Source: Achromobacter denitrificans NBRC 15125
GTDB lineage: Bacteria > Pseudomonadota > Gammaproteobacteria > Burkholderiales > Burkholderiaceae_B
Reading direction: 5' to 3'
DNA: 64,000 nt
Assembly (NCBI RefSeq): GCF_001571365.1
Contig: NZ_BCTQ01000001.1
Coordinates: forward strand, 372,001-436,000
The notes beneath the pieces were generated by a model, which was not told the DNA's origin, searched no databases, and worked only from the letters and a program-made list of their open reading frames with translations. Shown piece by piece: positions 8,406-16,059 of this stretch; position 1 is the stretch's first letter; every line of letters begins with the position of its first letter. The position numbers and the translations under genes are program-made.

Positions 8406-8909
8406 CTAGGCGTGCCTCAAGCGTAGGCCGGTCTTTTTCAGGATGGCCGTGGAATACAGCACCTCATGCTCGCGCAGGGCGCCGGGAAAGCGGCTGCCCA
8501 ACGCCCGCGCCAGTTGCGCGATGCGCGCCTGCAGCGCGTCGTGGTCGGTGCCGTGCAGCATGGCGAACAGGTTGTAGCGCCACAGCGGCGCGTGGCGCGG
8601 ACGCCGATAGCAGTGGGTCACGTCCGGCAGGCTGCCCATCCAGGCCCCGATCGCGTCGACCTGCGCATCGTCCACGTCCCACACGGTCATGCCGTTGGAC
8701 ACGAACCCCAGGGCGTAATGGTTGGGCACCGCGCCGATGCGCCGGATCACCCCGCGCTCCAGCATGGAACGCAGTTGCGTCATCACCTGGTCCTCGGAGA
8801 CGCCCAGCTCCGCGGCAACGGCGCGGTATGGCTCCCGCGCGATGGGCAGGCCGGCCTGCGTCGCGCGGACCAGGGACAACTCGAATGGCGATAGCCCGGG
8901 AGCAGGCAT
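8406..8909 (-). CDS. nirH: Siroheme decarboxylase subunit NirH (AsnC/Lrp-like)
   Basis: 167 residues: an N-terminal Lrp-type winged helix (VAAELGVSEDQVMTQLRSML) and a C-terminal RAM-like domain with HCYRRPRHAPLWRYNLFAMLHG, the conserved block of siroheme decarboxylases. With NirD, NirL and NirG it decarboxylates siroheme to 12,18-didecarboxysiroheme. The Lrp-type helix here is part of an enzyme, not evidence of a regulator. The ATG follows the nirG stop after one base, and its GGAGG lies inside the nirG end. The assignment as H rather than L rests on order and on the C-terminal half of NirDL being the L-like part. Confidence 0.85.
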   Translation of the reverse strand: MPAPGLSPFELSLVRATQAGLPIAREPYRAVAAELGVSEDQVMTQLRSMLERGVIRRIGAVPNHYALGFVSNGMTVWDVDDAQVDAIGAWMGSLPDVTHCYRRPRHAPLWRYNLFAMLHGTDHDALQARIAQLARALGSRFPGALREHEVLYSTAILKKTGLRLRHA

Positions 8910-8910
8910 G

Positions 8911-9393
8911 TCAGACCTCCAGCTTCATTTCCAGGAAATACTCGCGCTCTTTCGGGAAGGCGAGCACGGGCAGCCCCGTCTCCTCCTCGATGGCCCGCAG
9001 GCAGGCGCCGATGTCGGCGGCATCCGCCGCGGCCAGCACGAACCACATGTTCAGGAGATGGTTGCGCCGGTAGTTGTGCGCCACTTCGATCCGGCGGTTG
9101 ACTTGCTCCACGACGCGCTCCCATCGCCATTGCGGCACGGCCATGGCGGCCAGGCAGTAGGCGCCGCCGGCGCGCTCGATCTGGAAGAGCGGGCCGAAAC
9201 GGGTGAGCGCGCCCTGCTCGCGCAGGCGCGCCACGCGCCCGATCGCTACGTCCTCGTCCAGGCCCAGCGCCCGCCCCACCTCGGCGAAGGGGCGCGGACA
9301 TACCGGAAACCCGTGCTGCAGATGGTTGATGAGCGCGCGGTCGGTGTCGTCCAGCGCCATGCCGTTGCCCGGCGGATTCCGAAGGTCATCCAT
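8911..9393 (-). CDS. nirG: Siroheme decarboxylase subunit NirG (AsnC/Lrp-like)
   Basis: 160 residues. DDTDRALINHLQHGFPVCPRP begins the Lrp-type N-domain, and HNYRRNHLLNMWFVLAA is the D/G-type version of the conserved siroheme decarboxylase motif, equivalent to HCYRR..YNLF in the H/L type. The gene overlaps nirDL by 8 bp (ATGGATGA contains its start and the nirDL stop) and has GAGGAG eight bases upstream, so the two are coupled. It acts with NirDL and NirH in removing two acetate carboxyls from siroheme. Confidence 0.88.
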   Translation of the reverse strand: MDDLRNPPGNGMALDDTDRALINHLQHGFPVCPRPFAEVGRALGLDEDVAIGRVARLREQGALTRFGPLFQIERAGGAYCLAAMAVPQWRWERVVEQVNRRIEVAHNYRRNHLLNMWFVLAAADAADIGACLRAIEEETGLPVLAFPKEREYFLEMKLEV

Positions 9394-10384
9394 GCGTTCG
9401 CTCCTCGATCGCGAGCCTGGCGCCGCGCTGCTTGAAGCAGCGGGTCGAGAACAGCACTGCATGCGCCCACGCGTCCAGTCCCAGCCGCGCCGCGATCTCG
9501 GCGCGCAGGGCCAGCACCGCGTCCCGCTCCTTGCCATGGATCATGCAGAAAAGGTTGTAGGGCCAGTGCGGGAGGCTGCGCGTGCGGCGGTAGCAGAGCG
9601 TGACGCCGGGTTCCGCGCCCAGCCGCGCGCCCAGCGCATCCACCGCGGCATCGTCCACGTTCCATACGCACATGGCATTGGCCCGGAAGCCGAGCCGGCG
9701 GTGCCGCAGGACGACGCCGAAGCGGCGGAACACGCCGTCCCGCTGCCATTGCCCCAGGCGGCGCAGCACGTCCTCTTCCCGCAGGCCGGCCAGCCGCCCC
9801 AGGCGCCGGTAGGGCCGCGCGCTCAGTTCGATGCCGTCCTGCGCCGCGTGCAGCAGGGCTTCCGCGGCGCTGCCCGCCGGTGGAAGCCGGATCCGCCGCG
9901 CAGTCTCGACCGACGCGGCGCGGCGTTCCGGCGACGAAAGGCTGAAGCCCAGGTCGATGTGATACCCGGCCTCCATCGGCAAGGCCAGGGGCCGGCATCC
10001 CGTCTCCTGGGCGATCCGAGCCAGCAAGCGCTCCAGCGCATCCCGGTCGCGGCAGGCGGCAACGAACCATAGGTTCAGCGCGTGTTCGCGCTCGTAGTTG
10101 TGGTTGACCTCCGGCAGCCGCGTCACGTAGGCCGCGACGGCGTCCAGGCGCTGCGGCGGCACCTGCATCGCGACCAGGGCGCTGGCGAAACAGGCCTGGT
10201 GCAACACCGGGCCGATCCGGCTGACCACGCCCTCGCGCCGCCACTGCCGGAAGCGGTCGAGCACCGTCGCCTGGTCCAGGCCCACGCAGGCGCCCAGCAA
10301 GGCGAAGGGTCGCGAAGTCAGGGGAAAGCCGTGCTGCCAGGCGTCGAGCAGGCGCAGGTCGGCTTCGGGGAGATCAGAAGCCAA
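9386..10384 (-). CDS. nirDL: Fused siroheme decarboxylase NirDL
   Basis: 332 residues made of two Lrp/AsnC-like siroheme decarboxylase modules in tandem. The first (residues 1-150, D type) carries NHNYEREHALNLWFVAA; the second (about 175-330, L type) carries LCYRRTRSLPHWPYNLFCMIHG. The frame is open upstream to an ATG at 10489, but that would overlap nirF by more than 100 bp. A TTG at 10384 has AGGAG eight bases ahead and gives the expected N-terminus (ASDLPEADLRLLDAW), so I chose it; it overlaps the nirF end by 11 bp. With NirG and NirH all four D, L, G and H functions are present. Confidence 0.9.
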   Translation of the reverse strand: MASDLPEADLRLLDAWQHGFPLTSRPFALLGACVGLDQATVLDRFRQWRREGVVSRIGPVLHQACFASALVAMQVPPQRLDAVAAYVTRLPEVNHNYEREHALNLWFVAACRDRDALERLLARIAQETGCRPLALPMEAGYHIDLGFSLSSPERRAASVETARRIRLPPAGSAAEALLHAAQDGIELSARPYRRLGRLAGLREEDVLRRLGQWQRDGVFRRFGVVLRHRRLGFRANAMCVWNVDDAAVDALGARLGAEPGVTLCYRRTRSLPHWPYNLFCMIHGKERDAVLALRAEIAARLGLDAWAHAVLFSTRCFKQRGARLAIEERTHG

Positions 10385-11546
10385 TGCGCGTGCTCCTGTG
10401 CGTGAAGAAGATGCCGCTCGGTTTGGGGATGTCGAAGCTGCTGCCGCGTTCCAATGTCCGGGTGTCGTACACCAGGACCCGGTCGTCATCGCGCGCGGAC
10501 AGCCAGACCGACTCGCCCCGCGGCGTGAACTCCATGTGGAGGATGCCGCGGCCCGGCGCCAGCGTCCGGATCACGCCCAGCGTCTCGGTGTCGATGACCT
10601 GCACCTGGCCGTTGTCCGGCACCGCGAAATTGACCCAGACGCGGCGGCCGTCCGGCTGCGCCATGACGAACACCGGCTGGCCCAGCGTCGCCACCCGCCC
10701 GACCTCGCGCCAGCTGTCGGTGTCCACCACCAGCACCTCGTGCCGGCCGATGGCGGGCAGGTACAGGCGCCTGCCCGCCATGCCCCATCCGCGCAGATGA
10801 GGCATCTTGTAGACCGGCAGCGGCTGCTCGCCGCGGCCGTAGCCCTGCAGGATCTTGCGCACCCCCGCCTCCGGATGCCAAAGATCGATCATGGCCAGCG
10901 CATCTTCGCCGAACAGGCCCGCGATGTAGTAGCGCCCATCGGGCGTGACCAGCGCGTCGTAGGGCTGGCGCCCGGCGGCGAAACGACGGGTGCTGGGCCG
11001 GGCGGGATCGGTAAGGTCCGTGATCCAGATTTCCCCGGCATCGAACAGCGCATAGGCGAACTTCTGGCCCGGCAGGTCCGCCAGGCCCACGACCTTGGAC
11101 CGCCTCCCTGGCGCGTATTCGGCCGGCACTTCGCTGATCTGCCGCAGCGTCTCGGCGTCGAAAACCTTGATGCCGCCCGGCTCGTAGTTCTGCACCACGA
11201 TCAAGCGCCCGTCCTGCGAGATGGAGCCGCCGATCGCATTGCCCGACTGCACGACCCGGCGGTCGACGCGCGCGCGCAGCAGGTCCACCTTGGTCAGGCC
11301 GCCGTCGCGGCCGAAGACATAGCCGTAGCGGCCATCGCGCGAATAGGCGATATGCGCGTGCGACAGATCCCCCAAGCCTTCGATGCGTTGCAGGACGCTG
11401 GGGCCGGAGGTCTCGACGAGGGAAACGCTGCCGTCGGCGCGCTCGATCACCAGCCCGAGATCGTTTGTGCCGCGCGGCGCGGACGCCGGCGCGCAGCCGG
11501 ACAGCACGACGATCGCGGCCAGGATCGCAAGGAAACGCAGGTTCAT
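10374..11546 (-). CDS. nirF: Heme d1 biosynthesis propeller protein NirF (lipoprotein)
   Basis: 390 residues. The N-terminus has a signal sequence and lipobox L-S-G-C, so the mature protein is probably tethered on the periplasmic side of a membrane. The rest is a cytochrome-d1-like eight-bladed propeller without a cytochrome c domain, ending with IPKPSGIFFTHRSTRIGF, a NirF hallmark shared with NirN. NirF acts late in heme d1 synthesis, after NirJ, in the periplasm. The open frame continues upstream through nirC, but ATG 11546 fits the signal peptide. It lies 8 bp after nirC and overlaps nirDL. Confidence 0.93.
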   Translation of the reverse strand: MNLRFLAILAAIVVLSGCAPASAPRGTNDLGLVIERADGSVSLVETSGPSVLQRIEGLGDLSHAHIAYSRDGRYGYVFGRDGGLTKVDLLRARVDRRVVQSGNAIGGSISQDGRLIVVQNYEPGGIKVFDAETLRQISEVPAEYAPGRRSKVVGLADLPGQKFAYALFDAGEIWITDLTDPARPSTRRFAAGRQPYDALVTPDGRYYIAGLFGEDALAMIDLWHPEAGVRKILQGYGRGEQPLPVYKMPHLRGWGMAGRRLYLPAIGRHEVLVVDTDSWREVGRVATLGQPVFVMAQPDGRRVWVNFAVPDNGQVQVIDTETLGVIRTLAPGRGILHMEFTPRGESVWLSARDDDRVLVYDTRTLERGSSFDIPKPSGIFFTHRSTRIGF

Positions 11547-11554
11547 GATGGCTT

Positions 11555-11914
11555 CTATTCCTGTGGAAAGCCGTCCAGCAGCTGCCCGGCTATCCAGGCG
11601 GCTTCGGCCGGCGCGACGATCCCCTGCCATCCCGGCATCGCCGTGCCGGGTATGCCGTGGAGAATCACGTGTTCGAGATAGGCGCCCGATTTGCCGGAAA
11701 GCGCGCGCGGCGTCAGCGGCGGGCCCAGGCCGCCGCTCAGCCGCAGTCCGTGGCACGAACCGCAGTCCTGCCGCACCAGATGGATGAGCCTGGCCTCGCG
11801 GCCCGCGCCGGCTTCCGCGCCGGACCCGGCCGGCTGAGCCGCGCCGCCCCCCGCCGCCGCCCATCCCGCCCAGCACAGCAACATCGGCCCGATCAGGCGG
11901 CGACAGGCGCGCAT
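11555..11914 (-). CDS. nirC: Cytochrome c55X, NirC type
   Basis: 119 residues with a signal sequence, a low-complexity Gly/Ala linker, one heme motif CGSCH at 51-55 and a methionine ligand in GTAMPGW. The segment GGLGPPLTPRALSGKS is typical of NirC/c55X in nir clusters. NirC is a periplasmic electron carrier that serves NirS or NirN. Its start lies within the nirE end (22-bp overlap), and nirF follows by 8 bp. This is the second cytochrome c of the locus; the one at 5193 is of a different subtype. Confidence 0.82.
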   Translation of the reverse strand: MRACRRLIGPMLLCWAGWAAAGGGAAQPAGSGAEAGAGREARLIHLVRQDCGSCHGLRLSGGLGPPLTPRALSGKSGAYLEHVILHGIPGTAMPGWQGIVAPAEAAWIAGQLLDGFPQE

Positions 11915-12696
11915 GGCTCGATCGCATCGGAAGCATGGCGAGGCTCGCCGGCAGGCGCCGGCTTCGCGTCCGGCCCCGCGCGCCGGGCCAGCCGCACCAC
12001 GTCGCCCACGACCAGCAGCGTGGGCGGCTCGAAGCTGGCGACGATCTTTGGAATCCGGCGCAGCGGCGCCGCTTCCCAGCGTTGGCTCGTGGTGGTTCCG
12101 CCGTGGATCAGCGCGGCGGGCGTGTTGCCGTCGCGTCCGTGCCGTACCAGGGCGTCGACGATGGCCGCGACATTGGCCACCGCCATGTAGAACACCAGCG
12201 TACAGGAGGGATCCGCCAGCGAACTCCAGTCGAGCTCCAGGCCCGCATCGTCGCGCAGATGGCCGGTAATGAAGCGCACGCTGGTCGCGACCCCGCGATG
12301 CGTGAGCGGGATGCCGACGGCCGCCGCGCAGCCGTTGGCCGCCGTGATGCCCGGCACCACCTCCACGGGAATGCCGTGCCGCGCCAGGAACAGCAGCTCC
12401 TCGCCGCCGCGGCCGAAAATAAACGGATCGCCCCCTTTCAGGCGCACGACGCGGGCGTGCGATCTCGCCAGATCCAACAGCAGCCGATGTATGTCGTCCT
12501 GCCGGTGCAGGCAGCCGCCCGGAACTTTCCCCACGTCGTGGAACTGCGCGCGCGGATTGATGAGGGGGAGTATGCCGGCCCCCACCAGCCGGTCGCAGAC
12601 CACGGCATCGGCCTGTTGCAGCAGCTTCACCGCGCGCACCGTGAGCAGTTCGGGATCGCCCGGACCGGCGCCGATGAGGTAAACCGTTCCGTTCAA
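11893..12696 (-). CDS. nirE: Uroporphyrinogen-III C-methyltransferase NirE
   Basis: 267 residues. SAM-dependent SUMT that methylates uroporphyrinogen III twice to precorrin-2. Motifs: GAGPGDPELLT (9-19), DRLVGAGILPL, VRLKGGDPFIFGRGGEE, GIPVEVVPGIT and PLTHRG, all intact. The frame is open to an ATG at 12768, but a TTG at 12696 has AAGGAGG five bases ahead and starts directly at the conserved NGTVYLIGAGPGD, so I chose the TTG. A C-terminal tail of about 25 residues rich in Pro and Ala follows the domain. It is the first gene of the reverse nir operon and is divergent from uspA; I found no TTG-N8-CAA site in the 224 bp before it. Confidence 0.93.
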   Translation of the reverse strand: MNGTVYLIGAGPGDPELLTVRAVKLLQQADAVVCDRLVGAGILPLINPRAQFHDVGKVPGGCLHRQDDIHRLLLDLARSHARVVRLKGGDPFIFGRGGEELLFLARHGIPVEVVPGITAANGCAAAVGIPLTHRGVATSVRFITGHLRDDAGLELDWSSLADPSCTLVFYMAVANVAAIVDALVRHGRDGNTPAALIHGGTTTSQRWEAAPLRRIPKIVASFEPPTLLVVGDVVRLARRAGPDAKPAPAGEPRHASDAIEPCAPVAA

Positions 12697-12920
12697 CTCT
12701 CCCTCCTTTGCAGCCGCGCTGCGCAAAATGCCTTGAGGGAAGTGTAGGGAGCGGGGCGCGGGCGCCATAGGTACGGTCGATGTCCGCCGGATGGGTGCGC
12801 CCGCCGTCCGGATGGTCGCGGAAAGCCGCGGCTAGGGGTAGTATGGATAGCGCTGCTGCTGTTCACGCTCCTTGAAGGGCTCCCGGACCGGCGTGCCCTC
12901 CCCACCCTCAGGAGGTTGTC

Positions 12921-13358
12921 ATGTACAAGCACATACTCATCCCCGTCGATGGATCCGCCCTGGCCGCTGCCGGCCTGGAACAAGGACTGGGCCTGGCCCG
13001 CGCGCTGGGCGCCAGCGTCACGGTGCTGACCGTCTACAGTCCCTTCCAGACGATTTCCATGGAAACCGTGCAGTTGGAAGGCGTCCGCACCGAATATGAG
13101 CGCCATGCCCGGGACCTGGCCCAGTCATACCTGTCGGACGCGGCCAAGCGGGCAGAGGCCGCCGGCGTGCCCTGCACGACGGAAATGCGCGAAAGCAGCA
13201 ATCCCTACCAGGCGATCGTCGACCTGGCCATGACCCAAGGCTGCGACCTGATCGCCATGTCCTCGCGCGGCCATGGCGCGGTGGCGGCCGTGCTGCTGGG
13301 CAGCCAGACCCAGAAGGTGTTGGCGCACTCCACGTTGCCGGTGCTGGTGTACCGCTGA
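12921..13358 (+). CDS. Universal stress protein, UspA family
   Basis: 145 residues, one Usp domain: MYKHILIPVDGSALA at the start and the ATP-binding signature SSRGHGAVAAVLLGSQTQ (G-2x-G-9x-G-S) near residues 115-133. It is cytoplasmic and presumably nucleotide-binding. A strong AGGAGG precedes the ATG. Divergent from nirE, it may share low-oxygen control with the nir genes, since Usp genes often sit in anaerobic regulons; that is an inference from position only. Confidence 0.92.
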   Translation: MYKHILIPVDGSALAAAGLEQGLGLARALGASVTVLTVYSPFQTISMETVQLEGVRTEYERHARDLAQSYLSDAAKRAEAAGVPCTTEMRESSNPYQAIVDLAMTQGCDLIAMSSRGHGAVAAVLLGSQTQKVLAHSTLPVLVYR

Positions 13359-13443
13359 GGCCCGCCAGGTTTTCCCCGATGCGCATGGCTGGGTATCGTC
13401 CACGGTCCGCCGCCCGTCGGCCCGCGCCCGACGTATCCCGCCC

Positions 13444-13594
13444 ATGCAATGCCCTCGCTGCAACGGGCAAGACCCGGCCCGCAATACGCAGTGCTTCAGT
13501 TGCCATGCGCCGCTGGCAATGCGGCAGCGACGATGTCGCGCGGGACGATCGTCCCTACGCCTGCCGCCACGACGCCAGCGCCTTCGCCCGCTGA
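13444..13594 (+). pseudogene. Possible frameshifted small zinc-ribbon gene
   Basis: From ATG 13444 the frame reads MQCPRCNGQDPARNTQCFSC, a textbook zinc ribbon (CxxC, then a second CxxC), followed by HAPL. The other frame then reads WQCGSDDVARDDRPYACRHD and stops at 13594, just before the end of the LysR gene. Joining the two needs one frameshift and gives a protein of about 50 residues with G/C-rich third positions in both halves. It could be a decayed gene, a sequencing indel, or coincidence. Confidence 0.3.
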
Positions 13595-13596
13595 AG

Positions 13597-14532
13597 TCAG
13601 GCGCCTGGGCGGTCCCAGTCGTAGCCTTCCAGCAAGCCCAGCACGCAGCGCCGGACCGCCGCCACCGCCTCATCGCGCAGCGCGTCCGGGCGCCAGCCCA
13701 TTTCGATGGCATAACCCGGCATGACCACCGGACAGGGCAGCATGCGCAGGCCCGTGGCCCGGGCCAGGCCCCGCGCCGCATGCGCGGGCAAGGTCGACAG
13801 GGCATCCCCGCCGCGCAACAGAAAGGCCAGCGCGGAGAAATGCGTGGTCGAGGCCTGCACCCGGCGCGACAGCCCCAGGCCGTGCAGCACTTCGTCCACC
13901 ACGCCGATGAAGCCGCCCGACGACACCAGGATGTGCTGGCGGCCGATGAACTCGTCCACGGACAGGGCCGCCTGCCCCGGCGCCAGGCTGGCGGGATCCA
14001 GCAGGCAGGCGTAGCCGCCCTGCCCGGCCGTGACGCGCTGCAAGGCGTGGGCCGAGAGGCCGCCCGAGGCGATCACCAGGTCGGCCTCCCGCGCCATGAG
14101 CATGTCCGCCGCCAGCCGGCTGTGGGTCTGGCGGAAGATCAGCCGCAGGCCGGGCGCGCTTTCCGCCAGCGCGCCGATCGCATCCCGCCCCAGCGCGATC
14201 TCGAAGTCGTCCGACAGCCCCAGGGTCACGGACCTGCCCGCGAAGTCCGCCGCGCCCGGCCGCGCCAGGGCCAGGCTCTGCCGGCATTTGTCCAGCGCCT
14301 CGCCGATGACCGGCCGCAGTTCGCGCGCCCGCAGGCTGGGTGCCAGGCCCCTGCCTGTGCGGGTGAACAGCGCATCTCCGTACAGGACCCGCAAGCGGCC
14401 CAGCGCGGCGCTGACGGCCGACTGCGTTACGCCCAGGCGCAAGGCCGCGCGGCCCGCCCCGCCCTCGTCATAGATCGCCTCGAAGACCTTGAGCAGGTTC
14501 AGATCCGTCGATTCGATATCAATCTTGTTCAT
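13597..14532 (-). CDS. LysR-family transcriptional regulator
   Basis: 311 residues. N-terminal HTH with LNLLKVFEAIYDEGGAGRAA and VTQSAVSAALGRLRVLYGD (about residues 11-57), followed by the periplasmic-binding-like effector domain. The N-terminal features (DLNLLKVFE, SVTLGLSDDFE) place it nearer the NodD/LinR-type branch. It is divergent from the nitrilase at 14625 with 92 bp between them, so it most likely controls that gene. Effector unknown. Confidence 0.92.
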   Translation of the reverse strand: MNKIDIESTDLNLLKVFEAIYDEGGAGRAALRLGVTQSAVSAALGRLRVLYGDALFTRTGRGLAPSLRARELRPVIGEALDKCRQSLALARPGAADFAGRSVTLGLSDDFEIALGRDAIGALAESAPGLRLIFRQTHSRLAADMLMAREADLVIASGGLSAHALQRVTAGQGGYACLLDPASLAPGQAALSVDEFIGRQHILVSSGGFIGVVDEVLHGLGLSRRVQASTTHFSALAFLLRGGDALSTLPAHAARGLARATGLRMLPCPVVMPGYAIEMGWRPDALRDEAVAAVRRCVLGLLEGYDWDRPGA

Positions 14533-14624
14533 ATCATTTATCTCTGGGCAGGATTGATTGATTTTAGGACGCGCCCGACACTAAGTCGCATCGCCCTTCC
14601 TCCCCACCCATCGAGACCATCGAC

Positions 14625-15548
14625 ATGACCACGAAAACCGTTGCCGCGCTGCAGATAGGCTCCTCTCCCGAAGGTAAGGCCCGGACCCTGGAGCACATCC
14701 TGGCCTATGAAAGCGAAATCGCCGCCTCCGGCGCCTCGCTCGTCGTCATGCCGGAAGCGCTGCTGGGCGGCTATCCCAAGGGCGAGATCTTCGGCACCCG
14801 CCTGGGCTACCGCCTGCCCGAAGGCCGCGAAGCCTATGCCCGCTATTACGAGAACGCCATCGACGTGCCCGGCCCCGAGACCGACGCGCTGGCCGGCCTG
14901 TCGCAGCGCACCGGCGCCAGCCTGGTCGTGGGCGTGATCGAACGCGGCGGCAGCACGCTGTACTGCACCGCGCTCTTCTTCGAACCCGGCGCCGGCCTGG
15001 CCGCCAAGCACCGCAAGCTCATGCCGACCGGCACCGAACGCCTGATCTGGGGCCAGGGCGACGGCTCCACCCTGCCCGTCATCGACGCGGCCACCGGCCG
15101 CATCGGCGGCGCCATCTGCTGGGAAAACCACATGCCGCTGCTGCGCACCGCCATGTACGCCAAGGGCGTAGAAATCTGGTGCGCGCCGACGGTGGACGAG
15201 CGCGACATCTGGCAATGCTCGATGCGCCACATCGCCCATGAAGGCCGCTGCTTCGTGGTCAGCGCCTGCCAGGTGCAGCCCTCGCCCGCCGAGCTGGGCC
15301 AGGACGTGCCCGGCTGGGACGCCGACCGGCCGCTGATCAACGGCGGGTCGGTCATCGTCGGCCCGCTGGGAGACGTGCTGGCCGGCCCGCTGCGCGGCAA
15401 GGCCGGCCTGCTGACCGCCCAGGTGGACACGGAAGAACTGGTGCGCGCCCGCTACGACTTCGACGTGGTGGGCCACTATTCGCGCCCGGACGTCTTCTCC
15501 CTGACCGTCGACGAACGCCCCCGCCCGCCGGTGCAGTTCATCTCCTGA
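14625..15548 (+). CDS. Nitrilase (carbon-nitrogen hydrolase)
   Basis: 307 residues with the full catalytic triad: Glu44 in PEALLGGYP, Lys131 in KHRKLMPTG and Cys165 in [10 protein letters not shown]. The C-WENHMPL and LGGYPKG signatures mark true nitrilases (nitrile to acid plus ammonia) rather than omega-amidases or cyanide hydratases. Cytoplasmic, probably forming the usual spiral oligomer. It is a close relative of the nitrilase at 35303-36262 in this window. Controlled most likely by the divergent LysR gene. Substrate cannot be read from sequence. Confidence 0.92.
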   Translation: MTTKTVAALQIGSSPEGKARTLEHILAYESEIAASGASLVVMPEALLGGYPKGEIFGTRLGYRLPEGREAYARYYENAIDVPGPETDALAGLSQRTGASLVVGVIERGGSTLYCTALFFEPGAGLAAKHRKLMPTGTERLIWGQGDGSTLPVIDAATGRIGGAICWENHMPLLRTAMYAKGVEIWCAPTVDERDIWQCSMRHIAHEGRCFVVSACQVQPSPAELGQDVPGWDADRPLINGGSVIVGPLGDVLAGPLRGKAGLLTAQVDTEELVRARYDFDVVGHYSRPDVFSLTVDERPRPPVQFIS

Positions 15549-15632
15549 CCGCCGGACCCGCCGGGCGTGCTTATGTCCGGCCCCGGGATGGTATAGTCTC
15601 GCCCGCTGCCGGCCCTTCCGGGGCCGCGCAAT

Positions 15633-15942
15633 GCCCGAGTGGTGAAATTGGTAGACACAAGGGACTTGAACTAATTTGAGCCCTTTGGAGGAAACTCCAA
15701 AGGTGTAGCCCGTCAAACTCGGCGAATGCCCTGGACCCGTTCCGAGCCAACGCCGAGCCAAGCCCCGCTGAAAGGCCGGGGAAGGTGTAGAGAGCAGACG
15801 GCGGGCACCTACGGCCGCAAGGCTATGGTGAAGGCGTGCTCCAGACCACGAACAGCGCCCCGCGCTGGCGGCGAAAGCCGAAGTGGTAAGAAAATCCCTC
15901 GGCCTCGCGGCCGTACCGGTTCGATTCCGGTCTCGGGCACCA
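15633..15942 (+). tRNA. tRNA-Leu (anticodon UAA) interrupted by a group I intron
   Basis: Exon 1 is 15633-15667 and exon 2 is 15891-15942. Acceptor GCCCGAG pairs with CTCGGGC, followed by A and an encoded CCA. Joining the exons gives an anticodon stem AGGGA/TCCCT around the loop CTTAAAA, so the anticodon is UAA, split between U34 and A35. The D arm, long variable arm (TCGGCCTCGCGGCCGT) and T arm (GTTCGATTC) are all intact. The spliced length is 87 nt. Without removing 15668-15890 no valid anticodon loop forms. Confidence 0.95.
15668..15890 (+). ncRNA. Self-splicing group I intron (IC3-like, 223 nt) in tRNA-Leu(UAA)
   Basis: P1 forms as CUU^GAA-CUAA-UUUGAG, with the splice-site U paired to G. 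P2 is a perfect hairpin CCTTTGGAG-GAAA-CTCCAAAGG capped by a GNRA tetraloop. The core elements follow in order: TCAAACTCGGCGAA (P3/J3-4/P4), AACGCCGAGCCAAGC, GGTGTAGAGAGCAGACGGC (R element, P7) and CTATGGTGAAGGC then TCCAGA (S element, P8/P7). The last intron base is G (omega G). This core is very close to the Azoarcus tRNA-Ile intron in my memory of it, while the insertion point U34/A35 is that of cyanobacterial tRNA-Leu introns. There is no room for a homing endonuclease ORF. Confidence 0.95.
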
Positions 15943-16059
15943 CCCCTCGCGCGCCCCGCCGGCGCGCGCTCCCTTGCGGTTCGTCTCCGTCCCCATGAAA
16001 TTGGGCGCCCGCGATCCCGGCTATCGATTTAATCTAGTCCGGCAACCAGGGAGCGTCCC

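Noticed and set aside
8406-10384. Three or four Lrp/AsnC transcription regulators in a row
   Set aside because: The HNYRR/HCYRR...YNLF blocks and the setting in a nir operon identify siroheme decarboxylase subunits.
13359-13443. A second ORF upstream of the zinc-ribbon start
   Set aside because: The composition is random-like and no ribosome binding site is visible.
15668-15890. Reading the tRNA-Leu region as two separate or broken tRNA halves
   Set aside because: The insert has an ordered group I core and exact splice-site pairing, and both exon halves are intact.
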